Positions 37,599 through 47,289 of a DNA stretch of 58,401 nt are shown piece by piece; the first letter of the stretch is position 1; each line of letters begins with the position of its first letter. Origin of the DNA: Pseudomonadales bacterium (lineage in GTDB: Bacteria; Pseudomonadota; Gammaproteobacteria; Pseudomonadales; Pseudohongiellaceae); contig JALQUB010000073.1 of the NCBI GenBank assembly GCA_023268635.1, positions 1 to 58,401 of the forward strand, in the 5' to 3' direction. The position numbers and the translations under genes are program-made. Under the pieces are notes generated by a model that was given only the letters and a program-made list of their open reading frames with translations, was not told the origin of the DNA and searched no databases.

Positions 37599-38444
37599 GT
37601 GGAGGACGAGGCAGTAGACTTAGCAAGCGTGATTCGAATCGCAGAGGGTGCTGGTCGGAGAATCCTTGAGGTGTATCGGGGGGAGGCTGACATTGAGCTC
37701 GAGCATAAAGCCGATGATTCCCCGCTTACTCTCGCGGATAGAAGAGCCCACGATTATATTGAAGCCCAACTTAATGCACTGACGCCTGAACTGCCGGTGC
37801 TGTCTGAAGAATCGAATTTACTGCCCTACGCTGAACGCAGAGAGTGGACTCGATATTGGCTGGTTGATCCGCTCGATGGCACGAAAGAATTTATTAGTCG
37901 CAATGGCGAGTTCACTGTCAATATCGCCCTTATTGAAAACGGTGTGGCAATCCTTGGCGTCGTTCATGTGCCTGTCAGTGGGGTGACCTACAGCGGTCTG
38001 TGTGATGAGGCGGTTACTGGGTCGAACAGTGCTGGGGCGTGGAAGAGCGAGGGTAGCATCTCGCAGGAAATTACGGTGGCGGCGGTCGGCCAGAGACAAC
38101 TCAAAGTGGTCGCGAGTCGTCGTCATAAAGGTGAACGATTAGAGTCGCTGCTCAGCGCGATCGCTGCGGGGCAGGGGCTCGACGAAGTTGTGAGCATTGG
38201 CAGCTCCTTGAAGATGTGTTTGGTGGCGGAAGGAAAGGCAGATCTCTATCCGAGGCTCGCTCCGACATGTGAATGGGATACCGCTGCGGCTCAGGCGATA
38301 GTCGTCGCCGCGGGTGGTGAATTAGTAGACCTAAATTTCGAACCGCTACGCTACAACCAAAAAGAGAGTTTGTTAAATCCAGAATTTGTCGTTTTCGGCG
38401 ACTCGCTCTTCGCATGGCGAGAATTGTTCGAGTCGGTGAAGTAA
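37599..38444 (+). CDS. cysQ: 3'(2'),5'-bisphosphate nucleotidase CysQ
   Basis: An inositol-monophosphatase-fold enzyme that hydrolyses PAP (from sulfate activation) to AMP. Metal motifs are seen in order: the DSPLTLADRRAHDYIE region, LSEES, the DPLDGTKEFI signature and CEWDTAAAQAIVVAAGG. I chose GTG 37599, with AAGGGG six bases upstream, giving 281 residues; the frame also opens from a TTG at 37581. It is divergent from yrfG. Confidence 0.92.
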   Translation: MEDEAVDLASVIRIAEGAGRRILEVYRGEADIELEHKADDSPLTLADRRAHDYIEAQLNALTPELPVLSEESNLLPYAERREWTRYWLVDPLDGTKEFISRNGEFTVNIALIENGVAILGVVHVPVSGVTYSGLCDEAVTGSNSAGAWKSEGSISQEITVAAVGQRQLKVVASRRHKGERLESLLSAIAAGQGLDEVVSIGSSLKMCLVAEGKADLYPRLAPTCEWDTAAAQAIVVAAGGELVDLNFEPLRYNQKESLLNPEFVVFGDSLFAWRELFESVK

Positions 38445-38468
38445 CTTCAAAAAGGGGGGGGATAGTTA

Positions 38469-40361
38469 ATGGCTGCTTTTTCGATAGGTCTTTTAAAACG
38501 GCGCATAGGTGGAGATTGGTGTCGGTTAATACTGCTGAGTTTCGCGTTCTTAATCGTTGCCGCGTGCTCTGAACCCTCTCAAACCGCTACCGAACTTACG
38601 ACAGTCACTGATGAAAAGACGGAGACCCAACGGCTCAATAATTGGCTTGATGAACAGTTCGACGAACAGCTAGAAACAAGCCCGATGACGAAGACTCAGC
38701 TGGGCGATAAATCAGACTACGGCAAGTTAGATGATTTCTCGATCGCCGCGGAACAGCGAGACCTAGAATGGTTGCGAAATAGCGTGGCCGAGATGGAGTC
38801 GCTATTTAATTACGAATTATTGACCGACGACGGACAACTGTCTTTTGATATGTGGCGGTTCTCCCTCGAGCGCGCTGAGGCTGGCGTTGCTTTCCGTCAT
38901 CACAGTTATATCTTCGGTCGAGGTGGCCCGCATGCATTCTTGCCGAATTTCCTTATTAATTTTCATAGAGTCGATACCGTTGCAGAACTCCAAAATTATG
39001 TCTCGAGACTCTCGGAATTCGATCGCGTGTTTCAGCAGTTATTAGAGAGATCAAGAGAGGCGTCTGCAGCTGGTATTCGCCAGCCTCGCTTTGCTTATGA
39101 CGCCGCGCTTGATGAAATCGCGCGTATTACGGCGGGGGCGCCTTTCAGCACTAGCGATAGCTCGCCCAACTCTCCCCTATGGAGTGACTTGCAGGATAAG
39201 ACGAATGCCTTAGTAGAGGATGGCTTACTCGATGCCGAGGCGGCGCGATCGATGACGCAAGAAATTCGCAACTTGCTCGCCACCGAAGTATTGGGGGCCT
39301 ATGAAGAAGTCGCCGCATGGCTGCGCGAAGACAGGGAATTAGCGAGTGACGAATCCGAGGGAGTGTGGGCACTTCCAGATGGCGAGGCATTTTATAATTA
39401 TCGTCTCGCACAGATGACCACGGTTGAACTCACAGCTGAGGAGATACATCAGATTGGCTTGGACGAAGTTGCTCGTCTCCGAAACGAGATGGAAGCGATT
39501 AAGCAGCAAGTTAGCTTCGATGGGACGTTGCAGGAATTTTTTGCTTTTATGCGAGAGGATGAACAATTTTATTACCCTAACACTGATGAGGGTAGACAGG
39601 ATTATCTCGCGCTAAACACAAAGTTTCTCGATGCTATTGCTCAGAAGTTGCCCGACTATTTCGGCCGGCTACCGAAGGCTGCATTAGAGGTTAGGCGTGT
39701 CGAAGCGTTCCGCGAACAAGCGGGCGGAGCGCAGCACTATAGTGCCGGTACGCCAGATGGTTCTCGCCCGGGTGTTTTCTATTCTCATATGAGCGATATG
39801 TCCACCTTGCCAATTTTCCAGTTAGAAGACGTGGCCTATCACGAAGGTAATCCTGGCCATCATATGCAGATTTCCATTCAGCAAGAACTCGAGGATGTTC
39901 CACGCTTCCGCACCCAATATCGGACTACAGCGTACACCGAGGGCTGGGGTCTCTACGCAGAATGGCTGGCGAAAGAGATGGGCGGCTTTGAAGATCCCTA
40001 TTCAGATTTCGGCCGCTTAGGCGGTGAGATATGGCGTGCGATTCGACTCGTTGTCGACACAGGAATCCATGCCAAGCATTGGAGCGAAGAGGAGGCTGTG
40101 CAGTATTTCCTCAGTAATTCACCGCAACCCGAGGGAGCCATCCGTTCTGAAATTCAACGTTACTTCACCAACCCCGGTCAGGCGACAGCGTATAAGATCG
40201 GCATGTTAAAAATTCAGGAAGTTAGACGCAGCGCGGAACTCGCATTGGGGGAGCAATTTGATATTCGAGAATTCCACGACATCGTGCTCGGTGCAGGCGC
40301 GCTGCCTTTGCCACTGCTCGAAGAACGAGTAGATCGCTGGATTCTAGAATCAACGTTATAA
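38469..40361 (+). CDS. DUF885-family lipoprotein, probable metallopeptidase
   Basis: A 630-residue protein with a signal peptide and lipobox (FLIVAAC, Cys about residue 33), so it is probably membrane-anchored in the periplasm or outer membrane. The DUF885 domain fills the rest and carries YHEGNPGHHM near residue 458 and TEGWGLYAEW near 490, which resemble the zinc-binding histidines and distal glutamate of gluzincins. The peptide substrate is unknown. An uninterrupted run of eight G (38454-38461) forms its ribosome-binding region, seven bases from the ATG. Confidence 0.85.
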   Translation: MAAFSIGLLKRRIGGDWCRLILLSFAFLIVAACSEPSQTATELTTVTDEKTETQRLNNWLDEQFDEQLETSPMTKTQLGDKSDYGKLDDFSIAAEQRDLEWLRNSVAEMESLFNYELLTDDGQLSFDMWRFSLERAEAGVAFRHHSYIFGRGGPHAFLPNFLINFHRVDTVAELQNYVSRLSEFDRVFQQLLERSREASAAGIRQPRFAYDAALDEIARITAGAPFSTSDSSPNSPLWSDLQDKTNALVEDGLLDAEAARSMTQEIRNLLATEVLGAYEEVAAWLREDRELASDESEGVWALPDGEAFYNYRLAQMTTVELTAEEIHQIGLDEVARLRNEMEAIKQQVSFDGTLQEFFAFMREDEQFYYPNTDEGRQDYLALNTKFLDAIAQKLPDYFGRLPKAALEVRRVEAFREQAGGAQHYSAGTPDGSRPGVFYSHMSDMSTLPIFQLEDVAYHEGNPGHHMQISIQQELEDVPRFRTQYRTTAYTEGWGLYAEWLAKEMGGFEDPYSDFGRLGGEIWRAIRLVVDTGIHAKHWSEEEAVQYFLSNSPQPEGAIRSEIQRYFTNPGQATAYKIGMLKIQEVRRSAELALGEQFDIREFHDIVLGAGALPLPLLEERVDRWILESTL

Positions 40362-40396
40362 ATACTTCCACAATAATCAGTATTCAAGGAAATTTT

Positions 40397-41689
40397 ATGC
40401 AAGATGTAACTGCTAGATTTGGTATTCGTTCTCTGTTGAATTCGATTGCGAAGACGCAGTTCCTTGTCACGATGGGCCTATTGGCTACTCATTCGACGGC
40501 GGCAGAAATTGTCGAGCCGGAAAGCGTTGGATTCTCTAGCATGGGGCTGAACAAAGTCACCGAGCGCTTACAACAACACGTCGACGACGGAGAAATTGCG
40601 GGAGTTGTTGCAGCCGTCGCTCGTGATGGCAAGCTCGTCTATCAAGTCGCATTAGGCCGGCAAGATATCGAGCGAGATATTGCCATGGGTGAGAACACAT
40701 TGTTCCGACTTTATTCGATGTCGCGAGAAATAACGAGTGCTGCTGCGTTGACGTTATACGATAAGGGAGCATTCGAATTTGACGATCCAGTTGCTAAGTA
40801 CCTCCCTGTGTTCAAGAACCAGAGAGTGTTAATCGATGCAAATTCCGATGACTTCTCGGCGACTCGTGAACGCGTCGGTGATATGACCATCGCCCATTTA
40901 CTCACACATACTTCCGGCTTAGGCAGCCGTAGCTCTGCACTCTATGTTGAAAATAATGTGCGTGATCGAAATAAGAGTCTAGATGAGATGGTTACGAAGG
41001 CGGCGACTGTTCCGTTGTTTCAAGATCCCGGCACTCAATTTCGCTATGGAATTCATGCGACGATAATCGGGAAATTGATTGAGGTCTGGTCTGGGCAGCC
41101 GTTCGAGGAATATTTGCGTGAGTCGCTGTTAGAGCCTCTGGGTATGGATAGCACTTTATTCTGGGCGGAAGGAGAGGATGAGAAAAGATTGGCGCAACTC
41201 TATCGCCCGGTCAATGGCTCACTGCGCCCCTACGCTATCGAAAGCGTGCCTTGGACGAGTCGCCCTGCGCTGATAGAGGGCGGAGTCGGATTGTTGTCAT
41301 CGGTACCGGACTATATGCGTTTCTCACAGATGGTATTGGATGGGGGTCGATTAGCGAATGGCGATCAGTTGTTAAGCGAGTCGACCGCGGCGCTGATGTA
41401 TACGAACGCCGTTCCTGCGGTGGCGATGCCGATCGGCGACTCGCGTTACTGGTTAGGTTCAGGGTGGAGTCTAGGAGGATTCAATGTCGTACTCGATCCT
41501 AGCACTTATTCTTATCCTGTTTCTGAGGGCACGATTTGGTGGGATGGTTCGGCGGGCACTCGATTTTTCATCGATCCGAAGCAGGGGACTGTCCTCGTGA
41601 TTATGGCCCAGGTTTCACCGTCGGACGGTGGTGGGTTCAGGGAGAATTTTAGCCGCCTAGTCGATGCCGCGATCATAGATCGACGTTAG
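40397..41689 (+). CDS. Class C beta-lactamase-fold serine hydrolase with SxxR instead of SxxK
   Basis: A 430-residue exported protein (hydrophobic segment about 20-36) of the beta-lactamase/EstB-like family. Family landmarks: GVVAAVARDGKLVY, HLLTHTSGLG, RYGIHATIIGKLIEVWSG and a C-terminal WWDGSAGTRFFIDP. The active-site block, normally S-x-T-K, reads Ser107-Met-Ser-Arg110; codon 110 is CGA. The catalytic Lys is thus replaced by Arg. It might be an esterase with altered chemistry or an inactive relative. AAGGA precedes the ATG. Its stop interlocks with that of the convergent kinase. Confidence 0.85.
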   Translation: MQDVTARFGIRSLLNSIAKTQFLVTMGLLATHSTAAEIVEPESVGFSSMGLNKVTERLQQHVDDGEIAGVVAAVARDGKLVYQVALGRQDIERDIAMGENTLFRLYSMSREITSAAALTLYDKGAFEFDDPVAKYLPVFKNQRVLIDANSDDFSATRERVGDMTIAHLLTHTSGLGSRSSALYVENNVRDRNKSLDEMVTKAATVPLFQDPGTQFRYGIHATIIGKLIEVWSGQPFEEYLRESLLEPLGMDSTLFWAEGEDEKRLAQLYRPVNGSLRPYAIESVPWTSRPALIEGGVGLLSSVPDYMRFSQMVLDGGRLANGDQLLSESTAALMYTNAVPAVAMPIGDSRYWLGSGWSLGGFNVVLDPSTYSYPVSEGTIWWDGSAGTRFFIDPKQGTVLVIMAQVSPSDGGGFRENFSRLVDAAIIDRR

Positions 41690-44094
41690 TCGTGCATCGA
41701 TTGAGTGCCGAGCGTCGCTCTAGCTTCATCCAACATCGATGCGATGATGTGTGGAATTTCGTTCGTGTTATAAGGCTTGGCTATAGAACGTATAGAGGGA
41801 TGTTGCTCTAGTTTTAAGCGCAGCTCCCGTTCGATGTATCCAGTGGCGAGGAGGATAGGTGTTTGAGGTCGCATGGCGAGCATTTTCTCAGCCATGGCGA
41901 TGCCATTAATGCCTCCAGGCATGATGATGTCAGAGAACACGAAGTCGATTTCTGGGTGTGCATCAAACTTCATTAGCCCCAAAGCGGCATCCGTCGCCTC
42001 GATGACACGGTAGCCTACGCGTCGCAACATTTGTACGGCGACGTCGCGGACACTGTCATTGTCTTCGACCACCAAGATAATTCCGCTGTGTGATTTTGAG
42101 CTCAAGGGGACTGTGTTTTCGCGAAGTTTAGTTTCTAGGTCGGTTCGTCCGGCTGGTAGATAAAGTTTGAAGTGAGTTCCTTTGCCTGGTGCGCTATCGA
42201 CAGTCAGGCTGCCGCCGGACTGCGTGATGAAGCCATAAACCGTGCTTAGACCTAGACCGGTGCCTCGACCTTTGCTCTTGGTGGTGAAAAAAGGCTCGAA
42301 TATTTTGTCCCTGACTCCCTTGGGCATCCCTGTGCCGTTGTCTCGAATAGAAAGCTCGATAAACGAATCACTATTCTCGGAATTTTTGTCAGCAGGAAGT
42401 GATGAAGGTCGGCGGCATCGCCGAGCGGATAAGGTGACGGTACCCCCTTTCGGCATCGCATCTTTTGCGTTGATGCATAAGTTGAGAATGGCATTTTCTA
42501 GTTGGGCTGAATCCGTCGCCGCGATACATTCTTGCTCGCAGGGTTCACAGATTAGCTTGATGTTTTCGCCAAGCATCCTCGCGAAGAATTCATTCATTCC
42601 CTGGAGCATGTCGCCAATATTCACATTGGCGGTGCGTAGCGATTGTTCTCGCGAAAAACTCAATAGTCGATTATTAAGCTCAGCGCCGCTCTGGGCTGCT
42701 CCTAGGATTTTTTTAATAAGATCCAATGCATCTTGGTTATCGGCGAATCGACGCTCAAGGAATTGCAAATTTCCTAGAATCACCGTGAGGAGGTTATTGA
42801 AATCATGGGCAACACCACCAGTGAGTCGGCCTATGGCCTCCATTTTCTGAGATTGCATGAGCCTGGTTTCCATCTCCTGTTGCTTCGATAAATCGATGAA
42901 ACTCACGACAGCACCAACAACGTTATTCCGTTCGATCACGGGCTCAGCGGAGTAACGAACGGGAAGTGAGTCGCTGGATTTTTTTCTGAAAACGCTGCCG
43001 ATTAATTCTGCAGGAGTACCCTCTGTATAAGTTTGTGTGATCGGATCGTTATTACTAGATTCCTCTTTTGGGTTAAGCAAGAGCAGCGCGCTCATCCCAA
43101 TTACTTCATCTTCTTCATAATCCAACATATCCAACGCAGATTTATTGATGAAAGTGATGGCTCCAACGTCGCTGATACCGAATATGCCCTCCTGCAAGGC
43201 ATTCAATAGCAAGTTTCGATCTTCTGCTGCGGTTTGTAATTTAGCATCGGCGCGCGCCTTCTGCGCCTCAAGTATTGCTTCTCGACTACGCTGAGCGAGG
43301 AGTTTCTCCTCTTGCTCAAGTAGTCGCTTGGCCTCTGCCGCCAATTCCATTTGCATACGCTGATTTTCAAGGACGGCTAAAATGTGCTTTCCCGTATCTG
43401 AATGGATGTGAAGTGCGATCGGAACGATGAAGCAAATAAAGACCAAAAAACTCATGATGAGTTCGAAAGAATTGTCTTCGAAATGTAAAAAAACGCTGAT
43501 GATAAAAGTGATCGATGCAGGAATAACGAACGCCGCGAAGACCATTCTCATGACCGAGAGCGTCACGGCAGCACCCGTTAACATGCCCGCCATCCAGAGA
43601 GTGGCGAGAATGGTGAGAGTGGGGGTGCTATCGGGGGCGACGGTGAAGGGCATTAACCCCCAGCCGATACCCGCTGAAAATGTGCCTAGGATGAGAAATT
43701 GATAACGGAAGTCGTAGCTCACTTCCGTCTCTCGAGATTTTCTTAATTGGCGCAATATGGCATAGCGTATCGTGGTAATAGCCAGCAGGACGGATACCCA
43801 AACTAATAGTGGCTTATTGAGTCGCGAATCCAGCACCGTGCTCACAACATAAACAAACAGGACGACGGCGAAATCTCCTGTCAGCACGAAATTTAGGTTT
43901 TCAAGGACCCGATCGACGCGCGCATTAAAAAATGCGTTATTTTTGCCTATCTGTGAGCTAAAGGATTCTTCCTTTTGGTTAATCGGATTTCCTGAAAGAG
44001 GGTCTTCTGAAGAAAATAAGTCCTCATCGATAATCCTTGGGGTTTGTTGTGCGTCCACCGTCGCAATTGAGAGATCACTCGAATTTTTTACCAT
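41686..44094 (-). CDS. Hybrid sensor histidine kinase with PAS and receiver domains
   Basis: An 802-residue protein. Residues about 65-230 hold six hydrophobic helices, followed by a coiled coil (ELAAEAKRLLEQEEKLLAQR), a PAS domain (about 290-410, GIFGISDVGAITFINKSAL), a dimerisation/phospho-acceptor domain with GVAHDFNNLLTVILGN, a HATPase with DNGTGMP and GRGTGLGLSTVYGF, and a C-terminal receiver with DFVFSDIIMPGG. This AHDFNN-type kinase with a terminal REC resembles many orphan hybrid kinases. No cognate regulator is adjacent and the signal is unknown. Confidence 0.88.
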   Translation of the reverse strand: MVKNSSDLSIATVDAQQTPRIIDEDLFSSEDPLSGNPINQKEESFSSQIGKNNAFFNARVDRVLENLNFVLTGDFAVVLFVYVVSTVLDSRLNKPLLVWVSVLLAITTIRYAILRQLRKSRETEVSYDFRYQFLILGTFSAGIGWGLMPFTVAPDSTPTLTILATLWMAGMLTGAAVTLSVMRMVFAAFVIPASITFIISVFLHFEDNSFELIMSFLVFICFIVPIALHIHSDTGKHILAVLENQRMQMELAAEAKRLLEQEEKLLAQRSREAILEAQKARADAKLQTAAEDRNLLLNALQEGIFGISDVGAITFINKSALDMLDYEEDEVIGMSALLLLNPKEESSNNDPITQTYTEGTPAELIGSVFRKKSSDSLPVRYSAEPVIERNNVVGAVVSFIDLSKQQEMETRLMQSQKMEAIGRLTGGVAHDFNNLLTVILGNLQFLERRFADNQDALDLIKKILGAAQSGAELNNRLLSFSREQSLRTANVNIGDMLQGMNEFFARMLGENIKLICEPCEQECIAATDSAQLENAILNLCINAKDAMPKGGTVTLSARRCRRPSSLPADKNSENSDSFIELSIRDNGTGMPKGVRDKIFEPFFTTKSKGRGTGLGLSTVYGFITQSGGSLTVDSAPGKGTHFKLYLPAGRTDLETKLRENTVPLSSKSHSGIILVVEDNDSVRDVAVQMLRRVGYRVIEATDAALGLMKFDAHPEIDFVFSDIIMPGGINGIAMAEKMLAMRPQTPILLATGYIERELRLKLEQHPSIRSIAKPYNTNEIPHIIASMLDEARATLGTQSMHD

Positions 44095-44305
44095 CTGCCT
44101 GTCACTTGTACTAAATAGCTGCTATTGCCAACGCGTTATGGCTGGTTTCCTACCACTACAGTTGACCGGATAGATAGGAATTCATTGCGGCGATATTTAG
44201 GATTAGGCTGTAAGAGAGAGCTGATGTGATAAAGTCGACACACTTTAGGCGCTAAAGAGGATGAAAGAGCTAGATGAGGCCCGAAACTAAGCGCGGAGAC
44301 ATTCA

Positions 44306-45997
44306 ATGCAAGAGATGACAAGCGAGCAGCGGATAGATATCGCTATCGGTTTTACGGCTCGGCTACTCGAGCAAGTCAGTGATGGATTCGCTTATATAAA
44401 TCGACATTGTATCGATTCGGCTTCGCGACAGTTAGATGCCAATAAACTCGATCAATGGCAGTCGGTGAGTTATGAACTTGCTTTCGCGGTGGCGGAAATG
44501 TCGGCGGCGCAAGCGTTGCTCAAACAAGCCGGTGCACACTGCCAAGATCATTTCCATGTCCGCCTAGCGCTGGCCTACTTCGCTGTTTCTTGGCACGCAG
44601 CGCTAGGACGCATCTTACCCATCGTGGATGAATGTGGCATAGACAGGGCAGGGCTGATTGAGTCGATGAGCGATAGTAGTCTGCAGGCACTGCTCGTTGA
44701 TGCGGGTTCTTCCTCTGCGATCGCCGCACTTGGAGCCGAAATTGCATCGACGGAGCTTAAGCGCCTCCCTTCCTCACTGGATCCCGAAAAGGAGATGGTG
44801 AGAGCGACCTTCGAAAGATTCGCCGAAGTCGTGGTGGAGCCTCTCGCCGAGGCAATCCATCGGCAAGACCTCGATATTCCCGATGAAATTTTGCAGCCGG
44901 CGGCCGAGCTTGGTTGTTTCGGCACCTGCATCCCTGAACGGTTTGGTGGCCTGCAATCTGATGAGCGCCCAGATAGTCTCAGCATGATTCTCGTCACGGA
45001 AGAGCTGTCGCGAGGTTCCTTAGGGGCGGCGGGGAGTCTTATCACGCGTCCGGAGATCGCCGCACGCGCTCTGCTCGCGGGGGGCACTGAAGAACAGCAG
45101 ACGAAGTGGTTGCCGGCACTCGCGAGCGGGGAGAAGTTGTGTGCGATCTCGATCACCGAGCCGAATACTGGTTCCGATGTCGCATCGGTCTCATTACGCG
45201 CGACAAAAACAACCGGGGGTTGGACGCTGAATGGCGGTAAGACTTGGTGTACCTTTGCCGGACGGTCAGAGCTCTTGCTCGTGTTGGCTCGTACCGACCC
45301 AGACTCTTCCTTGGGCTTCCGTGGTCTGAGCCTTTTCTTAGTCGAGAAGCCAAAGTTTAGTGGTCATGCGTTCAGCCATAAGCAGCCTGAAGGTGGCGGT
45401 GAGTTGAGTGGCCGCGCGATTCCGACGTTGGGCTATCGGGGTATGCATTCTTACGATCTGAGTTTTGATAATGTCTTTGTGCCTGAGGAAAATTTAATTG
45501 GCGGGGAGCAGGGACTCGGGCGTGGTTTTTACTACACTATGGCGGGCTTTGCGGGTGGGCGCATCCAGACTGCAGCGAGAGCGACGGGGGTCATGCAGTC
45601 GGCATTTGAAAAGGCGCTAAGCTATTCGAATGAGCGTAGTACATTCGGTATTCCACTTGCCGGATATCAACTGACACAAGTGAAGCTCGCGAAAATGTTT
45701 GCAACAATCGCTGCGGCTAGACAATTTTCTCATGACGTCGCCCGCTTGATGGATGAAGGTGCAGGACAGATGGAGGCGAGTCTCGTCAAGCTGTTTAGCT
45801 GTCGCGCCGCCGAACAAGTGACTCGTGAAGCGATGCAGATCCACGGAGGCATGGGATACGCTGAAGAGATGGCGGTGAGTCGCCTATTTGTCGATGCACG
45901 TGTTTTGTCGATTTTCGAAGGTGCGGAAGAAGTGCTGGCACTCAAGGTGATTGCACGTGAGCTCATTGAGAGGGCTGGTGGTGATAGTGCTGATTAG
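44306..45997 (+). CDS. Acyl-CoA dehydrogenase, (2S)-methylsuccinyl-CoA-dehydrogenase-like
   Basis: A 563-residue flavoprotein, about 170 residues longer at the N-terminus than ordinary acyl-CoA dehydrogenases. The extension is helical and the ACAD fold begins near residue 165. ACAD motifs: CAISITEPNTGSDVAS, QIHGGMGYAEE and near the end DARVLSIFEGAEEV, with a Glu (about 538) at the position of the catalytic base. An N-terminal domain of this size and the IFEGA(A/E)E ending are features of (2S)-methylsuccinyl-CoA dehydrogenase (Mcd) of the ethylmalonyl-CoA pathway, whose product is mesaconyl-C1-CoA. The next gene resembles mesaconyl-CoA C1:C4 CoA transferase, which supports this. GCGGAG precedes the ATG. 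Confidence 0.8.
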   Translation: MQEMTSEQRIDIAIGFTARLLEQVSDGFAYINRHCIDSASRQLDANKLDQWQSVSYELAFAVAEMSAAQALLKQAGAHCQDHFHVRLALAYFAVSWHAALGRILPIVDECGIDRAGLIESMSDSSLQALLVDAGSSSAIAALGAEIASTELKRLPSSLDPEKEMVRATFERFAEVVVEPLAEAIHRQDLDIPDEILQPAAELGCFGTCIPERFGGLQSDERPDSLSMILVTEELSRGSLGAAGSLITRPEIAARALLAGGTEEQQTKWLPALASGEKLCAISITEPNTGSDVASVSLRATKTTGGWTLNGGKTWCTFAGRSELLLVLARTDPDSSLGFRGLSLFLVEKPKFSGHAFSHKQPEGGGELSGRAIPTLGYRGMHSYDLSFDNVFVPEENLIGGEQGLGRGFYYTMAGFAGGRIQTAARATGVMQSAFEKALSYSNERSTFGIPLAGYQLTQVKLAKMFATIAAARQFSHDVARLMDEGAGQMEASLVKLFSCRAAEQVTREAMQIHGGMGYAEEMAVSRLFVDARVLSIFEGAEEVLALKVIARELIERAGGDSAD

Positions 45998-46036
45998 GGA
46001 AGTGCGCGATCGCGTAATTCATAGGGTCGTTTATTA

Positions 46037-47248
46037 ATGCAACAATTGTTAAAGGGTCTGAGAGTGATTGAAGGCAGTGCCTTCGTAGCGGCGCCATCGG
46101 GAGGAATGACCCTCGCGCAATTGGGTGCAGATGTGATTCGTTTCGATCAAATTGGCGGCGGTATCGATTATCGTCGTTGGCCAGTCGATGAGTCTGGCAA
46201 TAGCTTTTATTGGCATAGTCTTAATAAAGGAAAGCGGTCGATTGCCGTCGATTTTAGAAAGCCCGAAGGCAAAGAATTACTCTCTCGGCTCATCTGCGCA
46301 CCAGGAGACGATTCCGGTCTGTTCCTCACAAATTTCCCAGCACGAGGCTGGCTAGATTATGAAACGCTCAGGTCGCGCAGAGACGACCTCATCTATCTGA
46401 ACCTGACGGGTGACCGTCATGGCGGCAGTGCGCTCGATTACACGGTAAATTCACGTGTTGGTGTGCCGTTTCTAAACACACAAAAAGAAACGCCGCTCAA
46501 TAGCGCATTGCCGGCCTGGGATATTATCGCCGGCCAACAGATTGCACTCGGTCTCCTTGCAGCGGAGCGACATCGCAGCCGCACAGGAGAAGGACAGAAA
46601 ATCAATATTGCGTTAACAGATGTCGCGCTCGCCACAATGGGACACCTAGGCTTTCTCGCCGAAGCGGCGATGACTGCGGAACCGAGGCCATCACTCGGCA
46701 ATCATATCTTTGGCACTTTTGGGCATGACTTCTTGTGTGCAGATGGAGAGCGTGTAATGGTCGTCGGCGTTAGCCCCAATCAATGGTCGTCCTTGGTTGC
46801 AGTTACTGCTTGCGAAGAGTCTGTCGCAAACTTAGCAAGAGAATTAGACCTTGACCTTTCGCAGGAAGGAGCTCGTTACGCCGCCCGTGAGCAGTTGGTA
46901 GAGCTCTTCAAGCCTTGGTTCGCTGCCCGAAGGAGTGATGACGTGCATGCTGCGCTCGAAGCCGCCGGCGTGTGCTGGGGGCCTTATCAGACTGTCAAAC
47001 AACTTATCGCGGGAGATGAGGAGGCCTCGCCTGCCAATCCACTCTTTCGCAAGATCGATCAACCAGGCATCGGCGAATTGCTCACTCCCTCTCAGCCTCT
47101 AAAATTCTCGGCACTGCCCGATATAGACCCCGTGCCTGCGCCGCTGCTAGGTCAGCATACAGATGAAATTCTCGCCGAGCTGCTCGGTTTGAGTTCCGCA
47201 GAAATTGGCGCACTGCATGATGGTGGCGTAGTCGCGGCGCCTGTGTGA
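46037..47248 (+). CDS. Family III CoA transferase, mesaconyl-CoA C1:C4 transferase-like (Mct)
   Basis: A 403-residue CaiB/BaiF-fold protein. The catalytic Asp of the family is Asp162 in LPAWDIIAGQ, followed by the GLLAAERHRSRTGEGQ helix. The N-terminus VIEGSAFVAAPSGGMTLAQ, LNKGKRSIAVD, FLTNFPARGWLDYE and NHIFGTFGHDF strongly recall 2-methylfumaryl-CoA isomerase (Mct), which moves CoA from C1 to C4 of mesaconate in the 3-hydroxypropionate bicycle of Chloroflexus. That assignment rests on my memory of the family and should be confirmed by alignment. It lies 39 bases after the ACAD gene. Confidence 0.8.
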   Translation: MQQLLKGLRVIEGSAFVAAPSGGMTLAQLGADVIRFDQIGGGIDYRRWPVDESGNSFYWHSLNKGKRSIAVDFRKPEGKELLSRLICAPGDDSGLFLTNFPARGWLDYETLRSRRDDLIYLNLTGDRHGGSALDYTVNSRVGVPFLNTQKETPLNSALPAWDIIAGQQIALGLLAAERHRSRTGEGQKINIALTDVALATMGHLGFLAEAAMTAEPRPSLGNHIFGTFGHDFLCADGERVMVVGVSPNQWSSLVAVTACEESVANLARELDLDLSQEGARYAAREQLVELFKPWFAARRSDDVHAALEAAGVCWGPYQTVKQLIAGDEEASPANPLFRKIDQPGIGELLTPSQPLKFSALPDIDPVPAPLLGQHTDEILAELLGLSSAEIGALHDGGVVAAPV

Positions 47249-47289
47249 ATCTAAGCTATAACCTTTCGAATGAGAGATAACTGTAAATA

